Positions 16,275-25,619 of a stretch of DNA of 64,000 nt are shown piece after piece. How positions within the stretch are numbered: position 1 is the stretch's first letter; each line of letters opens with the position of its first letter. The position numbers and the translations under genes are program-made. Under the pieces are notes generated by a model. It saw nothing but the letters and a program-made list of their open reading frames with translations. It was not told the origin of the DNA and made no database searches. Source of the stretch: Rhodopseudomonas palustris HaA2 (GTDB lineage: Bacteria > Pseudomonadota > Alphaproteobacteria > Rhizobiales > Xanthobacteraceae); assembly GCF_000013365.1 (NCBI RefSeq), contig NC_007778.1, positions 1,054,001 to 1,118,000 of the forward strand, read 5' to 3'.

Positions 16275-16710
16275 AAGCCTTGTGACTGCAAATGTCCATT
16301 TTTTCACAAGGGGTTGCCGACTCGCACCGAGGTGGTGGCTCGCCGAGTGTCGCCACCGGTGTGATGTACGTACCTGCGCCGAACCTGCATTCGGGTGGCC
16401 TCGGTACTTGCCGATTTGCGCCGCCCATCGTCGCGGCAGGCAAGCTGCGGGGGATCGGCAGCAAAGGGGGCGGTGGCGTGTCTTGCCCTTTTGATGTGGT
16501 GGCGCGTTAGCTTGGGCTCAGTCCATATCATGTGGGGGCTATCTGGAAAAATGCCGATAAAGTCCCCCACGCAGCTATTTGGCGAGCGGGAGAAGCTATC
16601 GCTCCAGACCTGCGAGCCTCAGGAGGCGAAGTCGGCAAATGCGCGCGTGTCCGCCGACGTCGAGGAAGGACGGCGGCAGTTTCCAGGCAGATCTCCGCCG
16701 CCGATGGCGA
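16275..16710. other. Gap between attR and the next chromosomal gene
   Basis: No convincing gene: open frames here are short, lack ribosome sites and show no domain pattern. GGTGG...CCACC (about 16330-16357) forms a modest inverted repeat. The stretch probably represents the original region downstream of tRNA-Ser. Confidence 0.5.
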
Positions 16711-17085
16711 TTACGGGTTGGATCTGCGTCGGATGACGAACGGGCTGGTCCGCAGCAGCGACTGCAAGGTGTACACCAGGATCGCCGAACCGCCGGCGCC
16801 CAGCGCCGCGACGCCGAGCATGACGATCCAGTCGACCGGCCCGCCGAGATCGCGGAAGTCGGAATGGGTGACGGCCTGGACGAACAGCACCGCCGCGACG
16901 GCTCCGAACGGCATCGACAATTGCGCCCAAAGGAAGCGCCGCATCGACATCTTGTGGTCGCGGATCAGCACGTAGAGATAGCCCAGCGTGATCAGTCCGG
17001 CGATTCCGACCAGGGTCCAGAACAGCGTCGCGCCGTACAGTTCTTCGAACACCGCGATCAGAGTCTCGAAACTCAGTTGCTTCAT
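16711..17085 (-). CDS. Small three-helix membrane protein (DUF5368-like)
   Basis: 124 residues with about three membrane segments (around 20-42, 55-73 and 88-108) and a basic C-terminus (RTSPFVIRRRSNP). ATG 17085 follows GAGGAGAACGACG. It lies 11 bp downstream of the flavoprotein gene and is probably its operon partner. I recall similar small proteins named DUF5368 next to this flavoprotein type; the function is unknown, perhaps a membrane anchor or quinone-site partner. Confidence 0.7.
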   Translation of the reverse strand: MKQLSFETLIAVFEELYGATLFWTLVGIAGLITLGYLYVLIRDHKMSMRRFLWAQLSMPFGAVAAVLFVQAVTHSDFRDLGGPVDWIVMLGVAALGAGGSAILVYTLQSLLRTSPFVIRRRSNP

Positions 17086-17096
17086 CGTCGTTCTCC

Positions 17097-18407
17097 TCAG
17101 GCTTTGCCGCGCAGCATGGCATAGTAGGTGGCGCGCAACGCGACCTCCTTCATCAGCCAGCTGATCCACAGCTCTTCGAGCGGTGAGATCAGGCCGGGGA
17201 ACGACGGCGCCAGATTGTTGCGATAGTCGAACTCGATCAGCATCGCGCGGCCGACCCGCGTCATCAGCGGGCAGGAGGTGTAGCCGTTGAAGCGCTCGGT
17301 CCCCTCCTTGCCCTTGATCGCCGCGATCAGATGATCCTCGACGACCGGGACCTGCCATTTGACCGACGCCGCCGTCTTGCCCTTCGGAACGCCGGCGACG
17401 TCGCCGAGCGCGAAGACATCCGGATAGCGGCGGTGGCGCAGCGTGTATTGATCGACCTCGACCCAGCCCTGGTCGGTCCATTTGTCGGCCCACGACAGGT
17501 CTGATTGCCGGATCAACGCCGGGGCGCGCTGCGGCGGAATCACGTGGAGGTAGTCGTAGCCGAGCTCTTCTGTCCCCTTCGGCGTCTGGAAGGTGGCGAT
17601 CCTGCGGCCCGGATCGATCGCCTTCAAGACGCGGCTGTAGACGGCGTTGATGCCGCGCTCTTCGAACAGCATCCGGACCTTTTCGGAGACGATCGGCACG
17701 CTGAATAGCGAGTCCGCATGCGCCGCATAGGTGATCTTGTAGCGGCCGGCGCCGACCTTGCGGCTGGCGATGTCGTCGATCAGGAAGGTGTGCTTGAGCG
17801 GCGCGCCGGCGCATTTCATTTCGGTGGCCGGCCGGGTGAACAGTCCCACACCTCCGGTCTCGGTGAAGCGAGACGCCGCCGCCCAGGTCCGCGCCGCATA
17901 GTCCGGGCCGGCATACAACGCGCCGACGCCGTTACTGCCGACCAGATCGAGCGAGAAGCCCTCGATCGCCTCGTGATCCAGCACCAGCCCCGGTGCGACG
18001 ATCAGATAATCGTACGGCACGGTGTTGCGCGCGGCGGTCGCGACCGTCTTGGCCACCGGATCGATCGCCACCGCCGGCTCTTCGATCAGCTTGACGCCGG
18101 GTTGCAGCCAGTCGCTGGTGCGGGACACCACATAGGAGGCGGGCCGCAGTCCCGCCGCCACCAATGACAGCCCGGGCTGGTAGATGTGGTCGCGCCGGCC
18201 GTCGATGATCAAGATGCTGGCCTGCTCCAGCCGCATCGCCAGCCGGTTGGCGATCGCGGTGCCGGCCGCGCCCGCACCGATGATCACGATGCGCGCCTTG
18301 GTGGCGATCGGCTGCGCCGCCGCCGAACCGGCCACGCCGGCGGCGGCGATCGCCCCCGAAACGAGGCCCATGAAGTGCCGTCGTGAGATGAACTCGTCCG
18401 AAGCCAT
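17097..18407 (-). CDS. Sulfide:quinone-oxidoreductase-like flavoprotein, Tat-exported
   Basis: 436 residues. A twin-arginine signal (SRRHFMGLVSGAIAAAGVAG) precedes the FAD-binding ARIVIIGAGAAGTAIANRL. C199 (TEMKCAGAP) and C379 (GYTSCPLMT) match the redox-cysteine pair of sulfide:quinone oxidoreductases; the FAD-site VFALGDVAGVPKGKTAASV is present and the third SQR cysteine is not seen. It likely oxidises sulfide or a related sulfur species and passes electrons to quinone in the periplasmic membrane face. It is divergent from cydABX, whose sulfide-resistant oxidase would make a sensible partner; that link is inference. Confidence 0.82.
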   Translation of the reverse strand: MASDEFISRRHFMGLVSGAIAAAGVAGSAAAQPIATKARIVIIGAGAAGTAIANRLAMRLEQASILIIDGRRDHIYQPGLSLVAAGLRPASYVVSRTSDWLQPGVKLIEEPAVAIDPVAKTVATAARNTVPYDYLIVAPGLVLDHEAIEGFSLDLVGSNGVGALYAGPDYAARTWAAASRFTETGGVGLFTRPATEMKCAGAPLKHTFLIDDIASRKVGAGRYKITYAAHADSLFSVPIVSEKVRMLFEERGINAVYSRVLKAIDPGRRIATFQTPKGTEELGYDYLHVIPPQRAPALIRQSDLSWADKWTDQGWVEVDQYTLRHRRYPDVFALGDVAGVPKGKTAASVKWQVPVVEDHLIAAIKGKEGTERFNGYTSCPLMTRVGRAMLIEFDYRNNLAPSFPGLISPLEELWISWLMKEVALRATYYAMLRGKA

Positions 18408-19004
18408 GCCAACCCCCCTTGCGCCGTTTTGCGGCGATCATTTCCGAAGCGACGTGCCGTCCGGCGAACAGACTTTGGGATTCGTCGGACAGGTGCTTCG
18501 CGCGTCACCTTTGAATGTCCGCTGCGCGAGACTCGGCGCAGGTCTGCCACCAGCAACGTCGTGATCTTTGGGCCGCCGCGGCCGCGCTCACAGTGACGAT
18601 GTCACTTTGAATACCGGGCCGTGACATGGGTGGCGGTCCCATGCGCGCGCAGGATGTATGATTTGCGAAGGACCAACAATCGCGCGCCGGGCTCCTCCGT
18701 ATCAGTACGGAGTGGACACGCTACGAGGTCGGCGCAGGTCGAGTCCTGTGACGAAGTCACCGAGCGCATTGAACGCCTCTGACATTCTGCCGCAGCAGCG
18801 CCGTCCGACCAAGCCATCGCCCGATCGGCCATCGGCGGCATCTCTGCAACAGGGGCCCGGTCGTGATCGGGACTTCGCCGTCATGTTTCTGGACATCTCC
18901 CTGTCGGCCGCATGCGATGCCCCGCATGCCCAATCTCACCGCATCGCTACGGAGCCGCCGCCTGCCGCGGATCGGCTTCACTCCTCGGAAGGATGTCGGA
19001 CATC
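18408..19004. promoter_or_regulatory. Divergent regulatory region, SQR-like gene / cydA
   Basis: About 600 bp without a supported gene between divergently transcribed genes. Two inverted repeats stand out: AGTGACGATGTCACT at 18592-18606 (6-bp arms, 3-nt centre) and CATGGG-N7-CCCATG at 18625-18643. No convincing FNR/FixK site (TTGAT-N4-ATCAA) was found by eye. Confidence 0.5.
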
Positions 19005-20579
19005 ATGGTGGACTCAACATTCGTAGAGCTGTCGCGCTGGCAGTTCGCCGCGACCGCGCTCTATCATTTCCTGTTCGTGCCGCTGACGCTCGGACTCTCC
19101 TGGCTCCTGGTCATCATGGAGACGGTCTACGTGATGACCGGCAAGGAGATCTACAAGGACATGACGAAGTTCTGGGGCAAGTTGTTCGGCATCAACTTCG
19201 CCCTTGGCGTCACCACAGGCCTGACCATGGAGTTCGAGTTCGGGACCAACTGGTCGTACTACTCGCACTATGTCGGCGACGTGTTCGGCGCGCCGCTGGC
19301 GATCGAAGGCCTGATGGCGTTCTTCCTGGAATCGACCTTCATCGGCCTGTTCTTCCTCGGTTGGGACCGGCTGTCGAAGCGCAAGCATCTGGCGGTGACG
19401 TTCCTCACCGCGATCGGCTCGAACCTGTCGGCGCTGTGGATCCTGATCGCCAACGGCTGGATGCAGAATCCCGTCGGCTCGGTGTTCTCGCCGGAGACGA
19501 TGCGGATGGAGATGACCAGCTTCGCCGAGGTGTTCCTCAACCCGGTGGCGCAGGTGAAGTTCGTCCACACCGTCGCGGCGGGCTACGTCACCGCGTCGGT
19601 GTTCGTGATGGGCATCTCCGCCTGGTACATCCTGAAGGGGCGGGATCTGGCGTTCGCGCGTCGCTCGTTCGCGGTCGCGGTCGGCTTCGGCCTGGCGTCG
19701 TCGCTGTCGGTGATCGTGCTCGGTGACGAGAGCGGCTACACCCTCGGCGACGTGCAAAAGGTCAAGCTCGCCGCGATTGAGGGCGAATGGCACACCGAGA
19801 AGCCGCCAGCGGCGTTCACGCTGTTCGGCTTCCCGAGCCAGACCGGCCAGGCGATCGCCGACGCGATCAAGATCCCCGCGGTGCTCGGGCTGATCGCGAC
19901 GCGGTCGATCGACAAGCCGGTGCAGGGCCTGGCCGACCTCGAACGCGAGCATCTGGCGCGGATCGAATCCGGGCGGATCGCCTATGCGGCGATGACCAAG
20001 ATTCGCGCCGGCGACACGTCGCCGGAGACCCGCAAGACCTTCGACGCCCACGTCAGGGACCTCGGCTTCGGCCTGCTGCTGAAGCAGTTCGTCGAGGATC
20101 CGGCGAACGCCACGCCGGAGCAGATCAAGGCCGCCGCGGCGTCGACCATCCCGACGGTGTGGCCGCTGTTCTGGGCGTTCCGCATCATGGTCGCGCTGGG
20201 CTTCCTGATGCTGTTCACCTTCGCGGCCGGCTTCTGGTTCAACGCGACCAAGCGGCTCGAACAGAAGCGCTGGTTCCTGTGGTTCACGGTGCTGTTGATC
20301 CCGGCGCCGTGGCTCGCCTCGGAAGCGGGATGGTTCGTCGCCGAATTCGGCCGGCAACCGTGGGCGATCGGCGAAGTGCTGCCGACCTTCCTGGCGACCT
20401 CGAGCCTGACCACGGGAGATTTGATCTTCTCGCTGACCGGCTTCCTGGCCTTCTACACGCTGCTGCTGGTGATCGAGGTGTACCTGATGTTCAAGTTCGC
20501 CCGGCTCGGTCCGAGTTCGCTTGGCACCGGGCGTTATCACTTCGAGACCAACGCCAAGCCCGCCGCAGTGACAGTGTGA
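19005..20579 (+). CDS. cydA: Cytochrome bd ubiquinol oxidase subunit I
   Basis: 524 residues, the usual size. It begins [30 protein letters not shown], where the conserved heme-ligand His region is seen (in LYHFLFVP). GRQPW in [15 protein letters not shown] is the CydA signature, and the periplasmic Q-loop containing [12 protein letters not shown] binds quinol. The enzyme reduces O2 to water with high affinity at the inner membrane. ATG 19005 is chosen with GGAAGGA about 11 nt upstream; ATG 18993 overlaps that purine run. First gene of cydABX. Confidence 0.95.
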   Translation: MVDSTFVELSRWQFAATALYHFLFVPLTLGLSWLLVIMETVYVMTGKEIYKDMTKFWGKLFGINFALGVTTGLTMEFEFGTNWSYYSHYVGDVFGAPLAIEGLMAFFLESTFIGLFFLGWDRLSKRKHLAVTFLTAIGSNLSALWILIANGWMQNPVGSVFSPETMRMEMTSFAEVFLNPVAQVKFVHTVAAGYVTASVFVMGISAWYILKGRDLAFARRSFAVAVGFGLASSLSVIVLGDESGYTLGDVQKVKLAAIEGEWHTEKPPAAFTLFGFPSQTGQAIADAIKIPAVLGLIATRSIDKPVQGLADLEREHLARIESGRIAYAAMTKIRAGDTSPETRKTFDAHVRDLGFGLLLKQFVEDPANATPEQIKAAAASTIPTVWPLFWAFRIMVALGFLMLFTFAAGFWFNATKRLEQKRWFLWFTVLLIPAPWLASEAGWFVAEFGRQPWAIGEVLPTFLATSSLTTGDLIFSLTGFLAFYTLLLVIEVYLMFKFARLGPSSLGTGRYHFETNAKPAAVTV

Positions 20580-20595
20580 GCCGGAGGAGATCATC

Positions 20596-21747
20596 ATGCT
20601 CGACTACGAGACTCTCAAGTTCGTCTGGTGGATCTTCGTCGGCCTGTTGCTGATGGGCTTCGCCATCACCGACGGCATGGACATGGGCGTCGGCACCTTG
20701 CTGCCGTTCGTCGCCCGCAAGGATGTCGAACGCCGCATCGCCATCAACTCGGTCGGCCCGCATTGGGACGGCAACCAGGTCTGGTTCATCACCGCCGGCG
20801 GCGCGATCTTCGCCGCCTGGCCCGCGGTCTACGCCGCCGCATTCTCCGGCTTCTACATGGCGATGCTGCTGGTGCTGTTCGCGCTGTTCTTCCGCCCGGT
20901 CGGGTTCGACTATCGCTCCAAAATCGAGAACCCGACCTGGCGCAACGCCTGGGACTGGGGGCTGTTCGCCGGCGGCGCCATCCCGGCGCTGATCTTCGGC
21001 GTCGCCTTCGGCAACCTGCTGCAGGGCGTGCCGTTCCGGCTCGACGAATTGCTGCGCTCCCACTATCAGGGCTCGCTGCTGACGGCGCTGCTGCCGCTGC
21101 TCAATCCGTTCGCGCTGCTCGCCGGCGTGATCAGCCTGGCGATGCTCGCCGCGCACGGCGGGGTCTGGCTGCAGCTTCGCGCCTCGGGCGCGGTCGCCGA
21201 TCGCGCCCGCAAGGCGGTGCTGTTGCTGTCGCCGATCGTGGCGGTGGCGTTCGCCCTGGCCGGGGTCTGGCTGTGGCTCGGCGTCGACGGCTATCGCATC
21301 GTCAAGGAGGCGGCGCACAGCGCGGCGTCGAACCCGCTCGCCAAGGAGGTGGTGCGCGCGCCCGGCGCCTGGCTCGACATCTACGCCAAACAGCCGTTGG
21401 CGATGATCGTCCCGGCGCTCGGCCTGGTCGGCCCGTTGCTCACGATGCTGCTGGCGGCCGTGCACCGGCCGGGCCTCGCCTTCGTCACCAGCGCATTCGG
21501 GATGATCGGCATCATCGGCACCGCCGGGCTGTCGATGTTCCCGTTCATCATGCCGTCGAGCATCGATCCGAGATCGAGCCTGACGATCTGGGACGCCGCG
21601 TCGAGCGAACTGACCCTGACGGTGATGTTCTGGGCGGTGGTGATCTTCCTGCCGATCGTGCTCGGCTACACCGTGTGGTGCTACGCCAACATGTGGGGCA
21701 GGGTCACCGCCGACGAAATCGAAGCCCGCGCCCATTCGGCCTACTGA
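20596..21747 (+). CDS. cydB: Cytochrome bd ubiquinol oxidase subunit II
   Basis: 383 residues, strongly hydrophobic. The N-terminus (LKFVWWIFVGLLLMGFAITDG then MDMGVGTLLPFV) and GPHWDGNQVWFITAGGAIFAAWP are diagnostic for CydB. GGAGGAGATCATC precedes ATG 20596, 16 bp after cydA. It pairs with CydA to complete the oxidase. Confidence 0.96.
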   Translation: MLDYETLKFVWWIFVGLLLMGFAITDGMDMGVGTLLPFVARKDVERRIAINSVGPHWDGNQVWFITAGGAIFAAWPAVYAAAFSGFYMAMLLVLFALFFRPVGFDYRSKIENPTWRNAWDWGLFAGGAIPALIFGVAFGNLLQGVPFRLDELLRSHYQGSLLTALLPLLNPFALLAGVISLAMLAAHGGVWLQLRASGAVADRARKAVLLLSPIVAVAFALAGVWLWLGVDGYRIVKEAAHSAASNPLAKEVVRAPGAWLDIYAKQPLAMIVPALGLVGPLLTMLLAAVHRPGLAFVTSAFGMIGIIGTAGLSMFPFIMPSSIDPRSSLTIWDAASSELTLTVMFWAVVIFLPIVLGYTVWCYANMWGRVTADEIEARAHSAY

Positions 21748-21759
21748 GGGAGATCGACC

Positions 21760-21912
21760 ATGTGGTACTTCGCCTGGATCCTCGGCGTCACCGCCGCTGC
21801 GGCGATCGCCGTCATCAACGTGATGTGGTACGAGTTTCAGGACGGTCTGGTGGCGGCGGTGCCGACCCACGACCGGCCCGATGGCTCGCAGGTCCCCGAC
21901 CGCGTCGCTTAG
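21760..21912 (+). CDS. cydX: CydX-type small subunit of cytochrome bd
   Basis: 50 residues starting MWYFAWILGVTAAAAIAVIN, then VMWYEFQDG. A single membrane helix with the MWYF-W-LG start is the CydX/YbgT pattern, known to stabilise CydAB. It lies 12 bp after cydB with GGGAG upstream. It has a short polar C-terminal tail (THDRPDGSQVPDRVA). Confidence 0.9.
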   Translation: MWYFAWILGVTAAAAIAVINVMWYEFQDGLVAAVPTHDRPDGSQVPDRVA

Positions 21913-21937
21913 CAGCCGAAAGGCCTGACATCCCGAC

Positions 21938-21966
21938 GAGGCCGGCGCGATCGACGCGCCGGCCTC
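21938..21966 (+). terminator. Strong hairpin after cydABX
   Basis: GAGGCCGGCGCG - ATCGA - CGCGCCGGCCTC: a perfect 12-bp stem with a 5-nt loop. The T-run after it is poor (GCGCCTTCT), so termination may be partial with read-through to cydDC. Confidence 0.65.
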
Positions 21967-22021
21967 GCGCCTTCTGACATGGTTTTCACCGACTAGGTTT
22001 TCGCACCAGGGCGCCGCCACC

Positions 22022-23746
22022 GTGACTGCACGACCCGCCGAGTCCATCGCGCTGCTGCGTTCGCTGCGCCCCGTCGCCGGAGGCCACGCCCGCGTCGCGG
22101 CGGTCGCGGCCGCGGTCGGCGGCGTGTTGGCGGTTGCGACCGCGCAACTGATCGCGATCGTGGTGGACCGGCTGGTGTTCGGTCCTGCGGCGCTGCCGGC
22201 GGTGGCGCCGCTTCTCGCGTTGCTCGGCGGCGTCGCGGTGCTGCGCGCCGCGGCGGCGTGGCTCACCGAGCGGGCGGCGTTCGAAGCCTCGGCCAAGGTG
22301 AGGCGGCATCTGTTCAGGCGGGCGCTGGAGCGGGTGTCGGCGCTCGGCCCGGTGCGACTCGGTGAACATCCGCCGGGCGAACTGGTGGCGCTGCTGACCG
22401 ACTCGCTCGACGCGGTGGCGCCGCTGTGGCGCGCGTGGCAGCCGGCGATCGTGCGCGCCGCGGTGGTCCCGGTCGCGGTGCTGGCGATCGTGGCGTGGCG
22501 CGATCCGCTGGCGGCGGGCATCCTTCTCGTCGCGCTGCCGCTGCTGGTGTGGTTCTCGATCCTGGCCGGGCAGGGCGCCGAGCGGGCGAGCGGCGAGCGT
22601 TGGGCGGGCCTCGCCCGGCTCGGCGGCCACCTGCTCGATCAGATCCGCGGGCTGCCCGAACGCAAGCTCGCCGGCACCGCGGGCCGCGCCATCGCCGCGG
22701 TGAAGGACGCCGCCGAGCGCTACGGCCGCGAGACCATGGCGGTACTGCGGATCGCGTTTCTGTCGGCGCTGGTGGTGGAGTTCGTCGCGACCGCGGCGAT
22801 CGCCGGCGTGGCGATCGCGGTCGGGTTCCGGCTGCTGTGGGGCGAGATGGATTTCGCCACCGGGCTGTTCGTGCTGCTGCTGGCGCCGGAGTTCTTCGCG
22901 CCGCTGCGCGACATCGGCGCCCGCCGCCACGCCAAGCTCGAAGCGCTGACCGCGCTCGACAAACTGGCGCCGCTGCTCGACGCGCCGCCCGCCGTCGGCC
23001 GGCCGTACATTGCGGCGGGGCCGCCGGCGATCCGGTTCGACGACGTCCGCGTCGTCCATGCCGACGGCCGCGTCGCGCTCGACGGCTTCAGCCTCGACAT
23101 CGCCGCCGGCGAGCACGTCGCGCTGGTCGGCCCGTCCGGCGCCGGCAAGAGCACCGTGTTGGCGCTGCTGCTGCGGTTCGTCGAGCCGAGCAGCGGCCGG
23201 GTGCTGATCGACGGTGCGCCGCTGTCCGAGATCGATCCGGCGGCATGGCGGCGGGCGCTGGTGGCGATGCCGCAGACGCCGCAGTTCTTCGAGGGCAGCA
23301 TCGCCGACAACATCTTGATGGGCCGTGCGGCTGCGCAGGACGATGCGGCGCTGCGCGAGGCGCTACGCGCCGCGGACGCCGCGGCGTGGGTCGACCGGTT
23401 GCCGGACGGCGCCGCGACGTCGCTGGCGGAGCGCGGTGCGAATTTGTCCGGCGGCGAGGCGCAGCGGCTCGCGCTGGCGCGCGCAATCTATGCGGCCGGT
23501 CCGCTGCTGCTGTTCGACGAGCCGACCGCGCATCTCGATGCCGAGGCGCAGCGTGTCGTATTGCAGGGGCTAGCGCGGCTGCGCATGGGGCGCACCGTGC
23601 TGACGATCGCGCATCGGCGCGAGACCATCGCGGCCGCCGACCGCGTCGTAGTGATCGATCGCGGCCGCGTCGTCGCGCAGGGCACGCCCGCCCAACTCCT
23701 GGCCGGCGCGCTCGAGCGATCCGAAGCGGAGCGCACCGATGCGTGA
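22022..23746 (+). CDS. cydD: Cysteine/glutathione ABC exporter subunit CydD
   Basis: A 574-residue fused membrane-plus-ATPase ABC half-transporter. The N-terminal ~320 residues have six predicted helices, followed by an ATPase with GPSGAGKST (Walker A), LSGGEAQR (signature) and LLLFDEPTAHLD (Walker B). Its position directly after cydABX and overlap with a second half-transporter identify it as CydD. CydDC exports thiols to the periplasm and is needed for cytochrome bd assembly. Start GTG 22022. Confidence 0.92.
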   Translation: MTARPAESIALLRSLRPVAGGHARVAAVAAAVGGVLAVATAQLIAIVVDRLVFGPAALPAVAPLLALLGGVAVLRAAAAWLTERAAFEASAKVRRHLFRRALERVSALGPVRLGEHPPGELVALLTDSLDAVAPLWRAWQPAIVRAAVVPVAVLAIVAWRDPLAAGILLVALPLLVWFSILAGQGAERASGERWAGLARLGGHLLDQIRGLPERKLAGTAGRAIAAVKDAAERYGRETMAVLRIAFLSALVVEFVATAAIAGVAIAVGFRLLWGEMDFATGLFVLLLAPEFFAPLRDIGARRHAKLEALTALDKLAPLLDAPPAVGRPYIAAGPPAIRFDDVRVVHADGRVALDGFSLDIAAGEHVALVGPSGAGKSTVLALLLRFVEPSSGRVLIDGAPLSEIDPAAWRRALVAMPQTPQFFEGSIADNILMGRAAAQDDAALREALRAADAAAWVDRLPDGAATSLAERGANLSGGEAQRLALARAIYAAGPLLLFDEPTAHLDAEAQRVVLQGLARLRMGRTVLTIAHRRETIAAADRVVVIDRGRVVAQGTPAQLLAGALERSEAERTDA

Positions 23747-25364
23747 CCTGATGCGTCTCGTCCGGTTGTGGCGCGGCTCGCTGCCGCTGCTGCTCGGCGC
23801 GCTCGCGATCTCGCTGCTCACCACCTTCGCCAATCTGGCGCTGATGGCGACCGCCGGATGGTTCGTCACCGCGATGGCGGTCGCCGGCGCGGCGGGCGTG
23901 ACCATGAATTATTTCACCCCGTCGGCGATCATCCGGTTCGTCGCGATCGTCCGCACCGGCGGCCGCTGGCTCGACCGCGTCGTCAGCCACGAGGCGACTT
24001 TCGCGCTGCTGGCGTCGACGCGCGTCGCGCTGTTCTCGCGGCTGGCTGAGATCGCGCCCGGCGGTCTCGCCGATCTGCGCTCTGGTGAAGTGGCGGCCCG
24101 GCTGAAGCTGGACATCGATCGGCTGGAGATCGTGTTCCTGCGGCTGGTCGCGCCGGCGGTGGTCGCGGTCGTGGTCGGCGCCGTCGTGATCGGCGCCGTT
24201 GCCTGGCTCGGCCTGACCTTGCTGGCCTGGGTGCTCACGGCGATCCTGGTGGCCGGCGGGCTGATCGGCCCGGCGCTGGTCGTGCGCGCCACACGCAATG
24301 CCGCCGATCGCGAAGCGGTGCTGGCCGCGACGCTGCGCCGCCGCACCACCGAGCATCTCGACGGGCTGGCGACGCTGCTGGTCACCGGCGACGATCGCCG
24401 CCGCATCGATGCGCTCGACGAACTGCTGGCGCGGCGGATCGAGGCCGAGCGGACGATCGCAACGCGCAGCGCGCTGGGCGCGATCGGCCTCGGCGCCGCG
24501 TCCGATGTCGCGGTGATCGCCGTGCTCGCGGTCGGTGCGACGGCGCTCGGCAGCGCGGCGATCAACGGTCCCGACCTCACCTTGATCCTGCTACTGGTGC
24601 TGGCGTCGTTCGAGGCGTTCGCGCCGCTACCCGTCGCGGCGGCGGGGCTGGGCGCCACGTTGGTATCGTTGGGTCGGCTGTTCGCGCTGTGGGACCGCGC
24701 GCCGCTGGTCGACGAGCCGGCGCAGCCGGTGCCGGTGCCGCAAGCGTACGATCTGGTCGCGGACAAGGTGTCGCTGACCTATCCGGTACGCACCACGCCG
24801 GCGTTGCGCGCCGTCGATGTCGTCCTGCCGCAGGGCGGCGAGCGGCGGCTCGACGGCCCGAGCGGCAGCGGTAAGTCGACGCTGATTGATCTCCTGGTCC
24901 GCGTCCGCGATCCCGATGCCGGCGAGATCAGGCTCGGCGGCGTGCCGATCCGGCGGCTGGCGCTGGCCGATCTGCGGGCGGTGATCGCGCTGGTGCCGCA
25001 GCAACCGCACATCTTCGCCGCGACCATCGCCGACAATCTGCGCGCCTTCGCGCCGGCGGCGAGCGACGCGGATCTGTGGGCGGCGCTCGACGGCGCCGGG
25101 CTGAAGCAGGCGGTAGCGCGGATGCCCGAGCAGCTTGGAACCTATGTCGGCGAGGGCGGCGCCAGATTGTCGGGTGGCGAGGTGCGGCGACTGGCAATCG
25201 CGCGCGGCCTGCTGCGCTCCGACGCCCGCATCCTGATCCTCGACGAGCCGACCGAAGGCCTCGACGAGGCGACCGCCGCAGAGGTGATGCAGGGTGTGGA
25301 ACGACTGCGCGGCGCCCGCAGCCTGCTGGTAGTGTCGCATCGGCTGGTGCCGGCCGCGGGCTGA
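23739..25364 (+). CDS. cydC: Cysteine/glutathione ABC exporter subunit CydC
   Basis: 541 residues, overlapping cydD by 8 bp. The membrane domain starts LLTTFANLALMATAGWFVTA and MNYFTPSAIIRFVAIVRTGGRW, the characteristic CydC beginning. The ATPase has LDGPSGSGKST, LSGGEVRRLAIARGL and LILDEPTEGLD. The segment before Walker A reads QGGERRLDGPSG, slightly unusual where a hydrophobic strand is normally longer. It forms the heterodimer with CydD. Confidence 0.92.
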   Translation: MRDLMRLVRLWRGSLPLLLGALAISLLTTFANLALMATAGWFVTAMAVAGAAGVTMNYFTPSAIIRFVAIVRTGGRWLDRVVSHEATFALLASTRVALFSRLAEIAPGGLADLRSGEVAARLKLDIDRLEIVFLRLVAPAVVAVVVGAVVIGAVAWLGLTLLAWVLTAILVAGGLIGPALVVRATRNAADREAVLAATLRRRTTEHLDGLATLLVTGDDRRRIDALDELLARRIEAERTIATRSALGAIGLGAASDVAVIAVLAVGATALGSAAINGPDLTLILLLVLASFEAFAPLPVAAAGLGATLVSLGRLFALWDRAPLVDEPAQPVPVPQAYDLVADKVSLTYPVRTTPALRAVDVVLPQGGERRLDGPSGSGKSTLIDLLVRVRDPDAGEIRLGGVPIRRLALADLRAVIALVPQQPHIFAATIADNLRAFAPAASDADLWAALDGAGLKQAVARMPEQLGTYVGEGGARLSGGEVRRLAIARGLLRSDARILILDEPTEGLDEATAAEVMQGVERLRGARSLLVVSHRLVPAAG

Positions 25365-25530
25365 GGCGGGCCGTCGGCGCAGCTATCAGCTCTGTTGCTC
25401 GGGTGAAGAAGACGCGCCAGCGGCCCAGCGCCGGGCTGATTGCGGTGTCTTGGTGCTTGTCAGGCGCATTCTGCCCACAAACGAGACAATGTATGATTAC
25501 AAATTAATCTCCATTCTGGTTGCTTTGAAT

Positions 25531-25572
25531 ATGCAAAAATGCACATTGCGTTGCACAATTCGGCATTTTCAT
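25531..25572. promoter_or_regulatory. AT-rich imperfect inverted repeat before the ABC/nitrilase operon
   Basis: ATGCAAAAATGC (25531-25542) faces GCATTTTCAT (25563-25572) across 20 bp containing ATTGCGTTGCACAAT. The stretch is much richer in A and T than its surroundings and lies 48 bp upstream of the first ABC gene. It could be the operator of the LysR regulator encoded at 30050. Confidence 0.35.
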
Positions 25573-25619
25573 ACGGTCTCGATCGGCGATGATGACCCGA
25601 CAGCCGCTGAGCAATCAGC

